Shown here: one piece after another, positions 54,487 to 63,735 of the stretch
Layout of the letters: the number at the start of each line of letters is the position of its first letter
Position numbering within the stretch: position 1 is the stretch's first letter
DNA from: Paenibacillus sp. J45TS6
GTDB taxonomy: Bacteria > Bacillota > Bacilli > Paenibacillales > Paenibacillaceae
DNA: 64,000 nt
NCBI RefSeq assembly: GCF_018403285.1
Contig: NZ_BOSJ01000010.1
Coordinates: 62,001-126,000, forward strand
Direction of reading: 5' to 3'
The notes under the pieces: model-generated
Databases searched by the model: none
The model's input: the letters and a program-made list of their open reading frames with translations, nothing else
Told to the model about the DNA's origin: nothing
Program-made: the position numbers and the translations under genes

Positions 54487-54527
54487 AAGAACACAGCCCC
54501 TTGTTTGTGAGGTTGTGTTCTTTTTAT
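54487..54527 (+). terminator. Terminator after GH18 gene
   Basis: AAAGAACACA / TTGTGTTCTTTTT hairpin. Confidence 0.75.
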
Positions 54528-54693
54528 TGTTATGGAATGAATCGATTTCATTATACCTTTTAATAAGTGAAGAAATTGAAATTTCTTTCATCGGTAAATA
54601 TTTGGAACTTGTTTTTCCTGAATTTAACTGATCATTTCTATAAACATCCTATATAATATGGAAACAAACGATTTTTAGAAAGAGGGATGAGAC

Positions 54694-55071
54694 ATGGGTT
54701 TTTTTGATGGATTGCTAGGAAATGCTTCTCAAGTCAATTTAAATGAAATACAGAAGGAGTTTGCTCCTTTGCTTGCTCCAAATGAACAAATTGAGCGTGC
54801 GTACAAATTAATAAGGGATATGTTTATTTTTACGAATAAGCGTCTGATTATTGTCGATAAACAAGGATTAACAGGGAGAAAAGTGGAGTATCATTCAATT
54901 CCATATAAAAGTATCTCGCATTATTCCATTGAGACGGCAGGGCATTTCGATATGGAAGCTGAGCTGAAAATCTATATCTCCAGCAGTACGGTACCGATTC
55001 AGAAAAACTTTAATAAAAGTACAAATATTTATGAAGTACAAAGTGTATTGTCCTATTATATTTTGAATTAA
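54694..55071 (+). CDS. PH-domain protein (bPH_1 / YvbH-like)
   Basis: 125 residues filling one bacterial pleckstrin-homology domain: VERAYKLIRDMFIFTNKRLI-type strand, DKQGLTGRKVEYHSIPYKSI, and a final helix. Function unknown. The ribosome site is AGAGGGATG. Confidence 0.8.
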   Translation: MGFFDGLLGNASQVNLNEIQKEFAPLLAPNEQIERAYKLIRDMFIFTNKRLIIVDKQGLTGRKVEYHSIPYKSISHYSIETAGHFDMEAELKIYISSSTVPIQKNFNKSTNIYEVQSVLSYYILN

Positions 55072-55133
55072 ATGAAACAAGCAGATATCAGTCATCATGG
55101 ACAGTCAGGAGCGAGAAAATTAGTTCGATTGAA

Positions 55134-55736
55134 ATGTTAAACCATATACTCTTTGCAGCAAGCGTGGTCTTCGTTTGCTGCATCGTTAGTATTTTTTGTA
55201 TTTGGCTAAGTAGAGGTATGTTAAAGCTCTATAGAATTGTTAGAAGAGTAAGAATCAGTCAAGTGTATCTAGAACCACAGGAACGTTTGAGGCTAGGAGA
55301 GTGGGCTGAACTGTTTTTATATGGGACAGCTATATTAACTCTTTTATTTTTTTGTATCATTCGAATTGTTATCGTTTTTCTAGGACCTGAAGATGCGATG
55401 GTTCTACCTGAATCTGAAAGTCTAACATATAGAGATATTGTATTGTACTTCTTCAATGGACGCAGAAATGAACTTGGGTGGAATCATTACATTGCGATTA
55501 GTTTAAATTCTTTAGGTGCTTTCTTTTTTGTTATCTTACTCATTATCTTGATTCTTAAATTGGCGTTAGCTATATCTGATAAATTGAGAAAAGAGCGATC
55601 CTTTCGTAGTGGAAAAGGAATGAGATTGTTAGGTAAAGAAGAAAGCAGGATAAGTACGAAATTTGTAAGTATATTCGTTTTTTTATCCGGGATTTTTCGT
55701 TATACAAGCCAACTATTTCTTTACTGGTATGAATAG
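55134..55736 (+). CDS. Hypothetical membrane protein (tandem with next gene)
   Basis: 200 residues, about three membrane helices (residues 5-25, 60-85, 118-145). I do not recognise the family. The segment WNHYIAISLNSLGAFFFVILL resembles WNDYIALALYLVGAIWLISSL in the next ORF, so the two are tandem relatives. No clear ribosome site is present (GGAGCGAG lies 20 nt upstream), so the exact start is uncertain. Confidence 0.5.
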   Translation: MLNHILFAASVVFVCCIVSIFCIWLSRGMLKLYRIVRRVRISQVYLEPQERLRLGEWAELFLYGTAILTLLFFCIIRIVIVFLGPEDAMVLPESESLTYRDIVLYFFNGRRNELGWNHYIAISLNSLGAFFFVILLIILILKLALAISDKLRKERSFRSGKGMRLLGKEESRISTKFVSIFVFLSGIFRYTSQLFLYWYE

Positions 55737-55770
55737 ATAAAAGTAAGATGCCTCTTAGTACAGTCATCAA

Positions 55771-56109
55771 ATGAAGGGAAAATGGATTTTGGATAATGAC
55801 GCAAGGACAGGGTTTACAGTAACATTGCAACGTATCATAAGCGGAGATCTGAGCGAAATCATGTGGAATGATTATATAGCTCTAGCCTTATACTTGGTGG
55901 GCGCGATCTGGCTTATTTCTTCTCTATATGTAGATATCAGACGGTTCTTTAAGCGAAGAATGAAAAAGCGTCAAGGTAGGAGTGAAAGGGACATCTTCTC
56001 AAGAAGATGGGAACAACATGCACGGGCGCGTAAGTCGTGTGGATATATAGAGCCTGGGATACTCATCGCGGTTGCCTTTTTGTTTAGAGATTGGTATACC
56101 CTTTTCTAA
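55771..56109 (+). CDS. Hypothetical protein, possible truncated tandem copy
   Basis: 112 residues with one or two membrane helices. It aligns with the second half of the previous protein (segment WNDYIALALYLVGAIW followed by a basic stretch RRFFKRRMKKRQ) and lacks its N-terminal half. There is no good ribosome site, so it may be a remnant of a duplicated gene. Confidence 0.4.
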   Translation: MKGKWILDNDARTGFTVTLQRIISGDLSEIMWNDYIALALYLVGAIWLISSLYVDIRRFFKRRMKKRQGRSERDIFSRRWEQHARARKSCGYIEPGILIAVAFLFRDWYTLF

Positions 56110-56164
56110 ATGGATATTGTCTATAGCATTTATTGTGATTTGATATTATACTGTAAAAAATATA

Positions 56165-56441
56165 CATATGTTTGTGATGATGGGTCTCGTTATTCGGAAG
56201 TGAATCTACAGAGAACTGCCGGTATGCTGAGAGGCAGGATGATGGCCGAAGAACTGCTCACCCCGGAGCAAGAGTGGATCATATTGTCATAATGATTGAT
56301 ACTCCGTCTAACCAGCGTTAACTGGTCTTTAAGATGTGGTGAGATATAAGATGTAGACTGTCTATATTTCATCACAAAGAAGAGTGGTACCGCGTCAGAC
56401 TTTGCCTGTCGCCTCTTTTGAGGCGGCGGGCTTTTTATTTT
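56165..56441 (+). promoter_or_regulatory. T-box leader upstream of the broken methyltransferase gene
   Basis: Stem I with CAGAGAACTGCC and GGCAG apical pairing, the T-box AAGAGTGGTACCGCG at 56380-56394 and a GC-rich terminator stem GTCGCCTC/GAGGCGGC with T5 (56404-56440). Pairings TTCGG/CCGAA and GGGT/ACCC bracket a specifier strand GAACTGCTC. By distance from GAA the codon would be TGC (Cys); by distance from the lower stem it would be CTC (Leu). I cannot decide between these. Confidence 0.85.
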
Positions 56442-56461
56442 CGATAAGGGAGGCAGTTGCT

Positions 56462-57283
56462 ATGAGTCATATTATTGATTACTATTCCCGCTTTGATGAA
56501 TGGGGAAGGCTTGACCGCGAACCACACGAGTTTATCGTGAACATGCATTTTATAAATAAGTATTTACCGTAGCAGGGACATCTGCTGGATAACGGAGCAG
56601 GACCAGGAAAATATGCAATGAAGCTCGCACAGGAAGGATACCGGATTAGTTTATCTGATTTGACGCCTGCTCTTGTAGAAATCGCGCGAGAGCAAGCAAA
56701 GAAGCTGCACTTGGAGTCTTCCTTTACTGGTTTTCACGTTCAGAATGCGACAGATTTACATGAGCTAACAGATAACTCATTTGATGCAAGTCTGATGCTT
56801 GGACCTATGTATCATCTTCAAAGCGAAGAAGAAAGGATGGCAGCAGTCCAGGAACTATATAGAGTGACGAAAGAAGAAGGGATCGTATTTGTCGCTTTCC
56901 AATCCCGTACGAGGATGCTGTTCAATTCACTCCAGAATCCCGTGCATTGGAAGCCGAATCATACGATGGAAGGGATCGAAGCGTTTTTAACCAGCAGCAG
57001 CTTTACACATGATGAACCAGGCAGATTTACGGGTGCTTACTACTATGGTGTGGAAGAAATTCAACCTTTTATGGAAAGTAACGGATTCAGTACAATTGAA
57101 CTGATTGGTTCAACCAGTATCGGGGGATTACTGGACGCAAATGCACAAGAATACTGGAAAGAGCAGGGGGAAGAAGCTTATCAGAAGTTTATATCCATTA
57201 TGATTCAAACGGCAGCTGACCCTTCGATCCTTGGCGTATCTTCCCACTTACTTTATATAGGACGTAAAAACAAAATGAAATAG
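56462..57283 (+). pseudogene. SAM-dependent methyltransferase gene with in-frame TAG
   Basis: ATG 56462 follows AAGGGAGG. The frame reads MSHIIDYYSRFDEWGRLDRE to NKYLP, then TAG at 56570-56572, then continues in the same frame with QGHLLDNGAGPGKYAMKLAQ and a complete class I methyltransferase (GPGKYA motif I, SLMLGPMYHLQ). A single AAG/CAG to TAG change would explain it. The T-box leader is intact, so decay is recent or the stop is read through. Downstream, translation could restart near 56618 but without motif I. Confidence 0.8.
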
Positions 57284-57298
57284 GAACGTTTTCCTGAT

Positions 57299-57997
57299 TT
57301 ATATTTTTTCTTGTGAAGCACGCTGAGCAGGAGATACACACATCATAATAAAGACAATAAGAAGAAGACCGCTAGCAACCCATACAGCTTGATCTTCTAG
57401 ATGATACGTAGCAAATGTTCCGATAAAAGCCCCGCCTAAAAATGAACTGATGATTGTGGCAAACTTTTTAAATTGAACGGTTGCAGATTGATCTTTACGA
57501 AACAAAGAAATATAGAGGGCTCTAGATGCTGTATATAAATTCCCTGTTGTTACCGTCGTATTATAAGTCCACCCCTCTAGAGAACGAAAGGTCGAGATTT
57601 GTAGAGAGCCGACAAATACAATTAGGATCGTTACAATCATGTTAGGAACGGACGCAGGAAGAAACCCGACGCCGAAAAGAACGAGAATCTCTAGCAAAAG
57701 TACAGCTCTCGAAGGATCTAATAATTTCCGTATGATCCAGGGATGATTGAGCATTTGCGCGACGAATACTCCGGTTATAAAGGCTGCAATAGGTGGAATG
57801 CGTACAAGAGCTTCATGCACGTTCCCCTTGGCAGCCTCGATACCGAGAAGAACCATATTCCCTGTCTGGGCGGTAGAGAATACCCCATCCCTGCCAATGT
57901 ATGTATAAGCATCAAGATAACCTGCGACGAGTGATAATAAAGCACCGATATAAACCGATTCTGGAGTTAATTTCAGTGTTTTTCGTTTACTGTACAT
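57299..57997 (-). CDS. DUF1275 (YoaK-family) membrane protein
   Basis: 232 residues, six membrane helices. The start has the family pattern LSLVAGYLDAYTYIGRDGVF, followed by AQTGNMVLLG, the hallmark of DUF1275. Function unknown. It stands alone. Confidence 0.88.
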   Translation of the reverse strand: MYSKRKTLKLTPESVYIGALLSLVAGYLDAYTYIGRDGVFSTAQTGNMVLLGIEAAKGNVHEALVRIPPIAAFITGVFVAQMLNHPWIIRKLLDPSRAVLLLEILVLFGVGFLPASVPNMIVTILIVFVGSLQISTFRSLEGWTYNTTVTTGNLYTASRALYISLFRKDQSATVQFKKFATIISSFLGGAFIGTFATYHLEDQAVWVASGLLLIVFIMMCVSPAQRASQEKI

Positions 57998-58070
57998 ATT
58001 AGACTTCCTTTATCATTTACTTGTCTTCAAGATGCCTAATCTGTCCTTATTTTATTCACTTTAGAATGAT

Positions 58071-58370
58071 TTAGGCTTGATACCTCGTAAGGTCAATTCG
58101 CTTCGAAAGATGGAGCTCAACACCTTCGCTCTCAAGTAAACTTTGCTGTAGCAAACGGTGTCCTTCATCACTCATCGAAATTTCCCCCTGCTTATTCACT
58201 ACCCGATGCCACGGAAGACTATATTTTTCACTCATGGAATGTAGGATTCGTACGACTTGTCTTGCTCCCCGGGGACTGCCTGCCAAAGCGGCTACTTGGC
58301 CATAGGTCATCACTTTTCCTTCTGGAATCGATTGTATGATATCGATTACTCTTGCTGTAAAAGGCTGCAT
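58071..58370 (-). CDS. Alkyltransferase-like (ATL) DNA-binding protein, MGMT family
   Basis: 99 residues. It has the MGMT DNA-binding fold (VMTYGQVAALAGSPRGARQV, helix-turn-helix with Arg finger), but the methyl-acceptor Pro-Cys-His-Arg is replaced by PWHRVV, so it cannot transfer the alkyl group. ATL proteins flip alkylated guanines and hand them to nucleotide excision repair. ATG 58370 follows GAAGGAGAG; the frame opens 96 nt earlier without a ribosome site. Confidence 0.88.
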   Translation of the reverse strand: MQPFTARVIDIIQSIPEGKVMTYGQVAALAGSPRGARQVVRILHSMSEKYSLPWHRVVNKQGEISMSDEGHRLLQQSLLESEGVELHLSKRIDLTRYQA

Positions 58371-58550
58371 ACTATAAACTCTCCTTCTCTTAAGTCTCAT
58401 GTATTTTAGTATAGCAGAAGATATAGAAGTTGAATAAAGTACGAGTTCCCCCTTCGTTAATTTCAAAATCCTGGTTCAATATATAGTAAATTGAATAATA
58501 AGGTTTATAGCCTTAATAGGATGGTTGATGTACAAGGGAGGGAATTACCC

Positions 58551-59102
58551 ATGATTTTGAAAAAGAAGAACGGGGTTTATTTAGCAGGTGCAGTTATCAT
58601 TCTTATGATCATTCTTGTTTATTTTATAAGTAGGCCTGCAGGGTTGTATGGGAACGATCAAGAGTCTATTGAGAAGATTCTTCAATCTGAGCAAGTGTTT
58701 CAAAATACAGAAATAGAAATTTTAGAAATCAAAGATATCTATAATAGAAGGGTGGTTGCTTTTCTAAGCGATCAAGATCCTGCTTATGCTGAATTCAGAA
58801 AAGATGAGAAGGGGAATTATCTTCTTTCTAAGTTTCAAGATCGAAATGGGGAAGCTTTGTCTTCTTTTCTTATTCAAGAATTTGAAGATCAAGACGAAGT
58901 TCATGCCGCATCCATGTTGTATATTGCGAATCAAGATAACACGATCTCGAAGCTTGAACTTACCGTAAATGAAGACCAAGTATTCGAGCGGGAGTTCGAG
59001 GTGAATCAGAAAGCTGTGGAATGGATTGAACTTCCGGAGTCTAATGAGTTTCAGTTCAAGTATAGATATTATGATGAGAATGGCAAACCGTTAAATGAAT
59101 AA
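58551..59102 (+). CDS. Hypothetical membrane-anchored protein
   Basis: 183 residues from ATG 58551 (GGGAGGGAAT upstream). An N-terminal membrane helix (VYLAGAVIILMIILVYFIS) is followed by an acidic extracytoplasmic domain rich in Glu/Asp/Gln. Not recognised. A terminator follows. Confidence 0.65.
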   Translation: MILKKKNGVYLAGAVIILMIILVYFISRPAGLYGNDQESIEKILQSEQVFQNTEIEILEIKDIYNRRVVAFLSDQDPAYAEFRKDEKGNYLLSKFQDRNGEALSSFLIQEFEDQDEVHAASMLYIANQDNTISKLELTVNEDQVFEREFEVNQKAVEWIELPESNEFQFKYRYYDENGKPLNE

Positions 59103-59106
59103 AGAC

Positions 59107-59142
59107 AAAACTCTCTGCTCCGTTGAAGCAGGGAGTTTTTTT
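59107..59142 (+). terminator. Terminator
   Basis: AACTCTCTGCT / AGCAGGGAGTTTTTTT hairpin. Confidence 0.85.
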
Positions 59143-59172
59143 GATAAGAAGGTAAAATTACAAAATTATGGG

Positions 59173-59202
59173 TTGACTGGATGTGAAAACAAACGGTAAT
59201 AT
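59173..59202 (+). promoter_or_regulatory. Promoter of the pullulanase gene
   Basis: TTGACT, 18-bp spacer, TAATAT; start of transcription near 59209, which gives an untranslated leader of about 225 nt. Confidence 0.6.
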
Positions 59203-59207
59203 ATTGG

Positions 59208-59221
59208 TGCAAACGGTTTCA
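59208..59221 (+). promoter_or_regulatory. cre site 1 of the pullulanase gene
   Basis: TGCAAACGGTTTCA matches the CcpA consensus and overlaps the predicted transcription start. Confidence 0.75.
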
Positions 59222-59368
59222 TTATGGAGTGGAGCAGAAACATAGATATAGAAGTGAAAACCCTATACTGTTCTTAATAAAAAGTAGAGGAGATGAGGTG
59301 ATAGCCTTCTTTCAGAGATGTCAGATCATTCTGAAACTCGACACATAAGGGCAATGGTTGTCGTTTTG

Positions 59369-59382
59369 TGCAAACGTTTCCA
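59369..59382 (+). promoter_or_regulatory. cre site 2 of the pullulanase gene
   Basis: TGCAAACGTTTCCA, a near-consensus palindrome within the leader, 54 bp before the start codon; could act as a CcpA roadblock. Confidence 0.75.
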
Positions 59383-59435
59383 CAAAAGAAATATGCTTTT
59401 AATAACTGAATAAATCAAACGAAGGAGGACTTTTT

Positions 59436-62400
59436 ATGATGAATTCTGTCAGGCGAATGGCCATTTTGTTGTTAGTTTGTATGCTCATGATTACAGGTTC
59501 AGGCTGGCATGCACTCACTGCTTCTGCCTCGGACAATGGGGTTCCTAAGCAGCATCTACGCATCCATTACGAAGGAGACGGTGAAGGATTAGGCGTATGG
59601 ACATGGGAGGATGTGGCTGCTCCGTCTCAAACATGGGCTACAGATGCAATCCCCTTTTCCGCAGAACAGCAGGATACATATGGAGCCTACGTTGATGTAC
59701 AGCTAAAAGAAGATGCTCAAAAAGTAGGATTCTTAATCGTAAACCGGGAGACGGGACAAAAAGATGGGGGAGACAAAATGGTCAACTTAGACAACTTGTC
59801 TGTGAATGAAGTATGGGTGAAGAAAGGATCTGACAAAGTATATCCGAGTGAACCGGAGATTACTACGGAATTATTAGCGGCAAAAGTAACTTCCGAAAAT
59901 GAGATTCAGCTCCGCTTTTCAGATACAAAAGGACTGTCAGATGAACAACTCTTAAGCGAAATCGTCGCAAAAGATCGTGATGGTGAAGGGGTCCAAGTGA
60001 ATAAGGCAGAGATCGTGAGTGACAGAATTGTCAATCTCACAGTAGAAGTGACAATGGACAAATTACCTGTAACCATCACTTATGCAGGGATCACAGTCAC
60101 GACTATAACCGACTATAAATTGATCGATGCGGGATATTCGTATGATGGTAACGATCTTGGAGCTAGCTATACTCTAGAAAAAGTGACGTTTAAAATATGG
60201 TCTCCTACCGCTTCAAGCGTAACCTTGAACGTCTATGACAAGGATGATTCAACGATTCAGATTGGAAGCAAGCCGCTTATGCTGGGTGAGAAAGGTGTGT
60301 GGGAAGCAGAAGTTCAGCCGTCCGAGATGAATTTAGCAGATTTGAAAGGTTACTTTTATCAGTATGATGTAGTGAATAACGGAGTAAGCCGAAAAGTATT
60401 AGACCCTTACGCGAAATCAATGGCTGTGTTTCAAGTTGATACGAACGGGAATGCAGGACCTGATGGAGATACCGTTGGAAAAGCAGCCATAGTGAATCTG
60501 GAGGGTACGAACCCGCAGGGATACGATTATGCAACGATTGATGGATATAAGAAGAGGGAAGACGCAATCATCTACGAACTGCATGTGAGAGATTTTACAT
60601 CCGACCCTTCTATTGAAGGTGAGTTAGGTGATACACGGTGGGGATCATATGCAGCGGTTAAACAAAAACTCAGCTATATTAAATCATTAGGAGTAACTCA
60701 CGTACAGCTTCTTCCTATTATGGCTTGGTATTATGGTGATGAGACGAAGATGGGCGAACGGGAACTAACGTATTCTGCTAAAAACAATGAGTACAACTGG
60801 GGTTATGATCCGCATCATTACTTTTCTCCCGATGGTGCATATTCCGAAGATCCAGCTGATCCCGAGCTTAGGATTCGTGAAACGAAAGAAATGATCGATG
60901 CGATCCATGATGCCGGTATGGGGGTTGTTCTCGATGTTGTGTATACCCATATGGCAAAAGCAGAACTGTTGAATGATATTGTGCCTAATTATTACGCATG
61001 GCAGGACGAAACAGGAAGTTTTGTTGGTGGATTCGGAAACAACCTTGCTACGAATCATATAATGGCTGAGAAATTAATGATCGATTCCGTAAAATACTGG
61101 TTTGATGAATACAAAATTGATGGTATGCGCTTTGATATGATGGGCGATGCCACATACAGCTCCATTCAAAAAGCGTACGATGCAGCTGCATTGCTTAATC
61201 CAAATGCTTTATTCATCGGAGAAGGCTGGAGAACCTTTAGCGGTGCATTAGCAGAACCTTCGCTTGCCGGACAGGGTGCGGATCAAGACTGGATGGATCA
61301 GACGGATGATGTGGGTGTCTTCTCTGATGAGATCCGAAATGAACTCAAATCCGGATTTGGATCGGAAGGAGAACCGCGGTTTCTTACAGGTGGGGCTCGT
61401 GATATAGACCTCATTCTGAACAATATTAAAGGACAGCCAAGCAATACACCAGCAGACGCCCCAGGCGATATGGTTCAGTACATTGAAGCTCATGACAATC
61501 TGCCTTTATATGATGTTATTGCACAGTCGATTAAGAAGAACCCTGCCATTCCGGAAAATGATGTGGAAATTCATCAGCGTATTCGGTTGGGGAATCTCAT
61601 GATTCTCACATCACAAGGGACCGCGTTTCTTCATGCCGGTCAAGAATATGGACGAACAAAACAGTGGTTCGGAGAGGGAATTCCAGAGCAAAAGTATCAT
61701 GCATTTGAAGACGAGGAAGGTAACGTCTTTGGTTATTTCATTCATGATTCCTATGATTCTTCAGATGCCATTAATAAATTTGATTGGTCCAAGGCGATGG
61801 ATTCAAATAAATACCCCGTAAATAATGTAACACGAAAGTATACAGAGGGACTTATTCAACTGCGTAAATCAACCAATGCATTTCGTTTGGGAGATAAAGA
61901 ACGGGTTGACCGTAATATCAGTTTAATCGCTGCCCCAGAGATAAAAGAGAACGATTTAATCATTGCCTACAAAAACCAATCAACAGACCAAACAGGTGAT
62001 TACTACGTCTTCTTAAATGCAGACCGTTCTGAAAGAACATTAACGCTTCCTATTGATTTAACAAAAGGAACAGTTGTCGTGGATCAAGATGAGGCAGGGA
62101 TTTCACAGGTACAGAACCCTTCTGGTTATGTTCTGAAGAAAGATTCTATCACTTTGGAGCCGCTTACCGCTGTCGTTATCAAAATGTATTCATCTGCTGA
62201 AAACCCTGCGGTACCAGAACCTTCAGAGCCATCAGAACCTTCTGTACCGTCAAAACCAACAAATCCTACAACTCCTACAGCGCCTTCCGGATCAGGTCAA
62301 GAAGAGAAGTGGGAGCAAGAGTTAACTGCTTTGCTTACTAACATTCCTGCAGAACCGAAGACAGCTGCAAAAGAAATTGTGGATATAGTAAAACCACTAC

Positions 62401-63629
62401 TCACCGTGAATAAATTCAGTACCAACATAGACCAGACGGGATCTACAATCGTTACACCTGACTCCTCCGCATTGAATCAAGCCTATAAACGTCTTCATCG
62501 CGCATGGGATCAGATTTCAAAACTAAATAAAACACAGCATAAAGATCTGTTGCTTATATTACAGCAAGAGCTTCAGGTGGTACTTGATACAAAATCAGTT
62601 CAAGAAGAAAAGATAGACGTCGATCTGCCGACTTCTTTTGTAGAAAAGGTCCATCAATTATCATCAGGTGTTCAGTTTATATCAAATTCAGGAAGTGTGA
62701 CGATCCCAGCAGGAGCGATCGAGGCGAATCATTTTATTCCTAATGGCTCTTTTGTAATAACTTTATCCAAAGTATCGGATGTCTCAACTATGCATGATGC
62801 TTCTATGAAGGCAGTGGGAGATGGACTGACGTTCTCAATGAAGGTCATCCAAAATGGAAATGGCGGTGCCACGCGTGAAATTCATCAATTCGTAAAACCC
62901 GTATTGTTAGAAGGATTGTACCGGTCAGAACAAGTGTCAAACTTGAATAAGGCAGGATGGTATATGAAATCTAGTGATCAAAAGCGTAAGTACGTAAGTG
63001 ATGTAAATGAGGCACAGATCAACCTATTAGAAACAAAACAAACGGGAACCTACTTCTTACTTGAATCTACCCATGCCTTCAGTGATATTCATCTAAGCTA
63101 TGCTAAAAATGATATCGAGTATCTCAGTGCAAGACAGATCGTAAATGGAATAACAGACGATAAATTTGCGCCTAAGATGAAGGTCACCAGGGGGCAGCTT
63201 GCGGTTATTCTTGGCCGGATGATAGATCTATCTGAGGAGACAACTGCAAATCGTAAATTCACAGATGTTGAGCCTGAGAAGTTTTACAGCGGTTATATAA
63301 ATGCTCTGACATCAGCTGGAATTGTAGAAGGAGATCCTAATCGTACGTTCCGCCCAGAACAAAACATGACCCGTGAAGAAATGATAACTGCGCTCATGAA
63401 AGCGTATGAATACAGAACAGGTCAGAAACTATCCGATATTCCAGGATATGAAGAAGCTGAATTCCATGATATTTCCGAGGTAAGTGCTTATGCGAAATCT
63501 GCTGTTAAAGCGGCTAAAGCGCTTGGGATCATGGAAGAGAATGGGGGACAATTTCAGCCAAAAAAAATAGCTACTAGGGAGCAGCTCGCGAAAATGGCAG
63601 TACAGTTCCTAAAATCTACGAAGCAGTAA
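59436..63629 (+). CDS. pulA: Type I pullulanase with CBM41, CBM48, GH13 and SLH domains
   Basis: 1397 residues. In order: signal peptide (about 1-32), CBM41 starch-binding module (about 38-130, IHYEGDGEGLGVWTWED), an Ig-like domain, CBM48 (about 240-330), GH13 catalytic barrel (about 375-800). The YNWGYDP signature of type I pullulanases is at about residue 453; catalytic residues lie in GMRFDMMGD (nucleophile Asp), FIGEGW (Glu) and EAHDN (Asp). A Pro/Ser/Glu linker (about 925-955), an unknown domain, and SLH repeats (about 1220-1397: FTDVEPEKFYSGYIN, GDPNRTFRPEQNMTREE) follow. It cuts alpha-1,6 bonds of pullulan or amylopectin while attached to secondary wall polymers. Two cre sites control it. 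Confidence 0.95.
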   Translation: MMNSVRRMAILLLVCMLMITGSGWHALTASASDNGVPKQHLRIHYEGDGEGLGVWTWEDVAAPSQTWATDAIPFSAEQQDTYGAYVDVQLKEDAQKVGFLIVNRETGQKDGGDKMVNLDNLSVNEVWVKKGSDKVYPSEPEITTELLAAKVTSENEIQLRFSDTKGLSDEQLLSEIVAKDRDGEGVQVNKAEIVSDRIVNLTVEVTMDKLPVTITYAGITVTTITDYKLIDAGYSYDGNDLGASYTLEKVTFKIWSPTASSVTLNVYDKDDSTIQIGSKPLMLGEKGVWEAEVQPSEMNLADLKGYFYQYDVVNNGVSRKVLDPYAKSMAVFQVDTNGNAGPDGDTVGKAAIVNLEGTNPQGYDYATIDGYKKREDAIIYELHVRDFTSDPSIEGELGDTRWGSYAAVKQKLSYIKSLGVTHVQLLPIMAWYYGDETKMGERELTYSAKNNEYNWGYDPHHYFSPDGAYSEDPADPELRIRETKEMIDAIHDAGMGVVLDVVYTHMAKAELLNDIVPNYYAWQDETGSFVGGFGNNLATNHIMAEKLMIDSVKYWFDEYKIDGMRFDMMGDATYSSIQKAYDAAALLNPNALFIGEGWRTFSGALAEPSLAGQGADQDWMDQTDDVGVFSDEIRNELKSGFGSEGEPRFLTGGARDIDLILNNIKGQPSNTPADAPGDMVQYIEAHDNLPLYDVIAQSIKKNPAIPENDVEIHQRIRLGNLMILTSQGTAFLHAGQEYGRTKQWFGEGIPEQKYHAFEDEEGNVFGYFIHDSYDSSDAINKFDWSKAMDSNKYPVNNVTRKYTEGLIQLRKSTNAFRLGDKERVDRNISLIAAPEIKENDLIIAYKNQSTDQTGDYYVFLNADRSERTLTLPIDLTKGTVVVDQDEAGISQVQNPSGYVLKKDSITLEPLTAVVIKMYSSAENPAVPEPSEPSEPSVPSKPTNPTTPTAPSGSGQEEKWEQELTALLTNIPAEPKTAAKEIVDIVKPLLTVNKFSTNIDQTGSTIVTPDSSALNQAYKRLHRAWDQISKLNKTQHKDLLLILQQELQVVLDTKSVQEEKIDVDLPTSFVEKVHQLSSGVQFISNSGSVTIPAGAIEANHFIPNGSFVITLSKVSDVSTMHDASMKAVGDGLTFSMKVIQNGNGGATREIHQFVKPVLLEGLYRSEQVSNLNKAGWYMKSSDQKRKYVSDVNEAQINLLETKQTGTYFLLESTHAFSDIHLSYAKNDIEYLSARQIVNGITDDKFAPKMKVTRGQLAVILGRMIDLSEETTANRKFTDVEPEKFYSGYINALTSAGIVEGDPNRTFRPEQNMTREEMITALMKAYEYRTGQKLSDIPGYEEAEFHDISEVSAYAKSAVKAAKALGIMEENGGQFQPKKIATREQLAKMAVQFLKSTKQ

Positions 63630-63692
63630 AAGAAAAATAATACAGAGAAGATTAACAAGGGATTCTTACGAAATTCTTCTTAATATTAGAAT

Positions 63693-63728
63693 GAAAGAAG
63701 GGACAGCGTGCATGCTGTCCCTTCTTTC
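63693..63728. terminator. Bidirectional terminator after pullulanase gene
   Basis: GAAAGAAGGGACAGC, loop GTGCAT, GCTGTCCCTTCTTTC: a perfect stem with T-rich ends on both sides. Confidence 0.9.
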
Positions 63729-63735
63729 TATTTTG

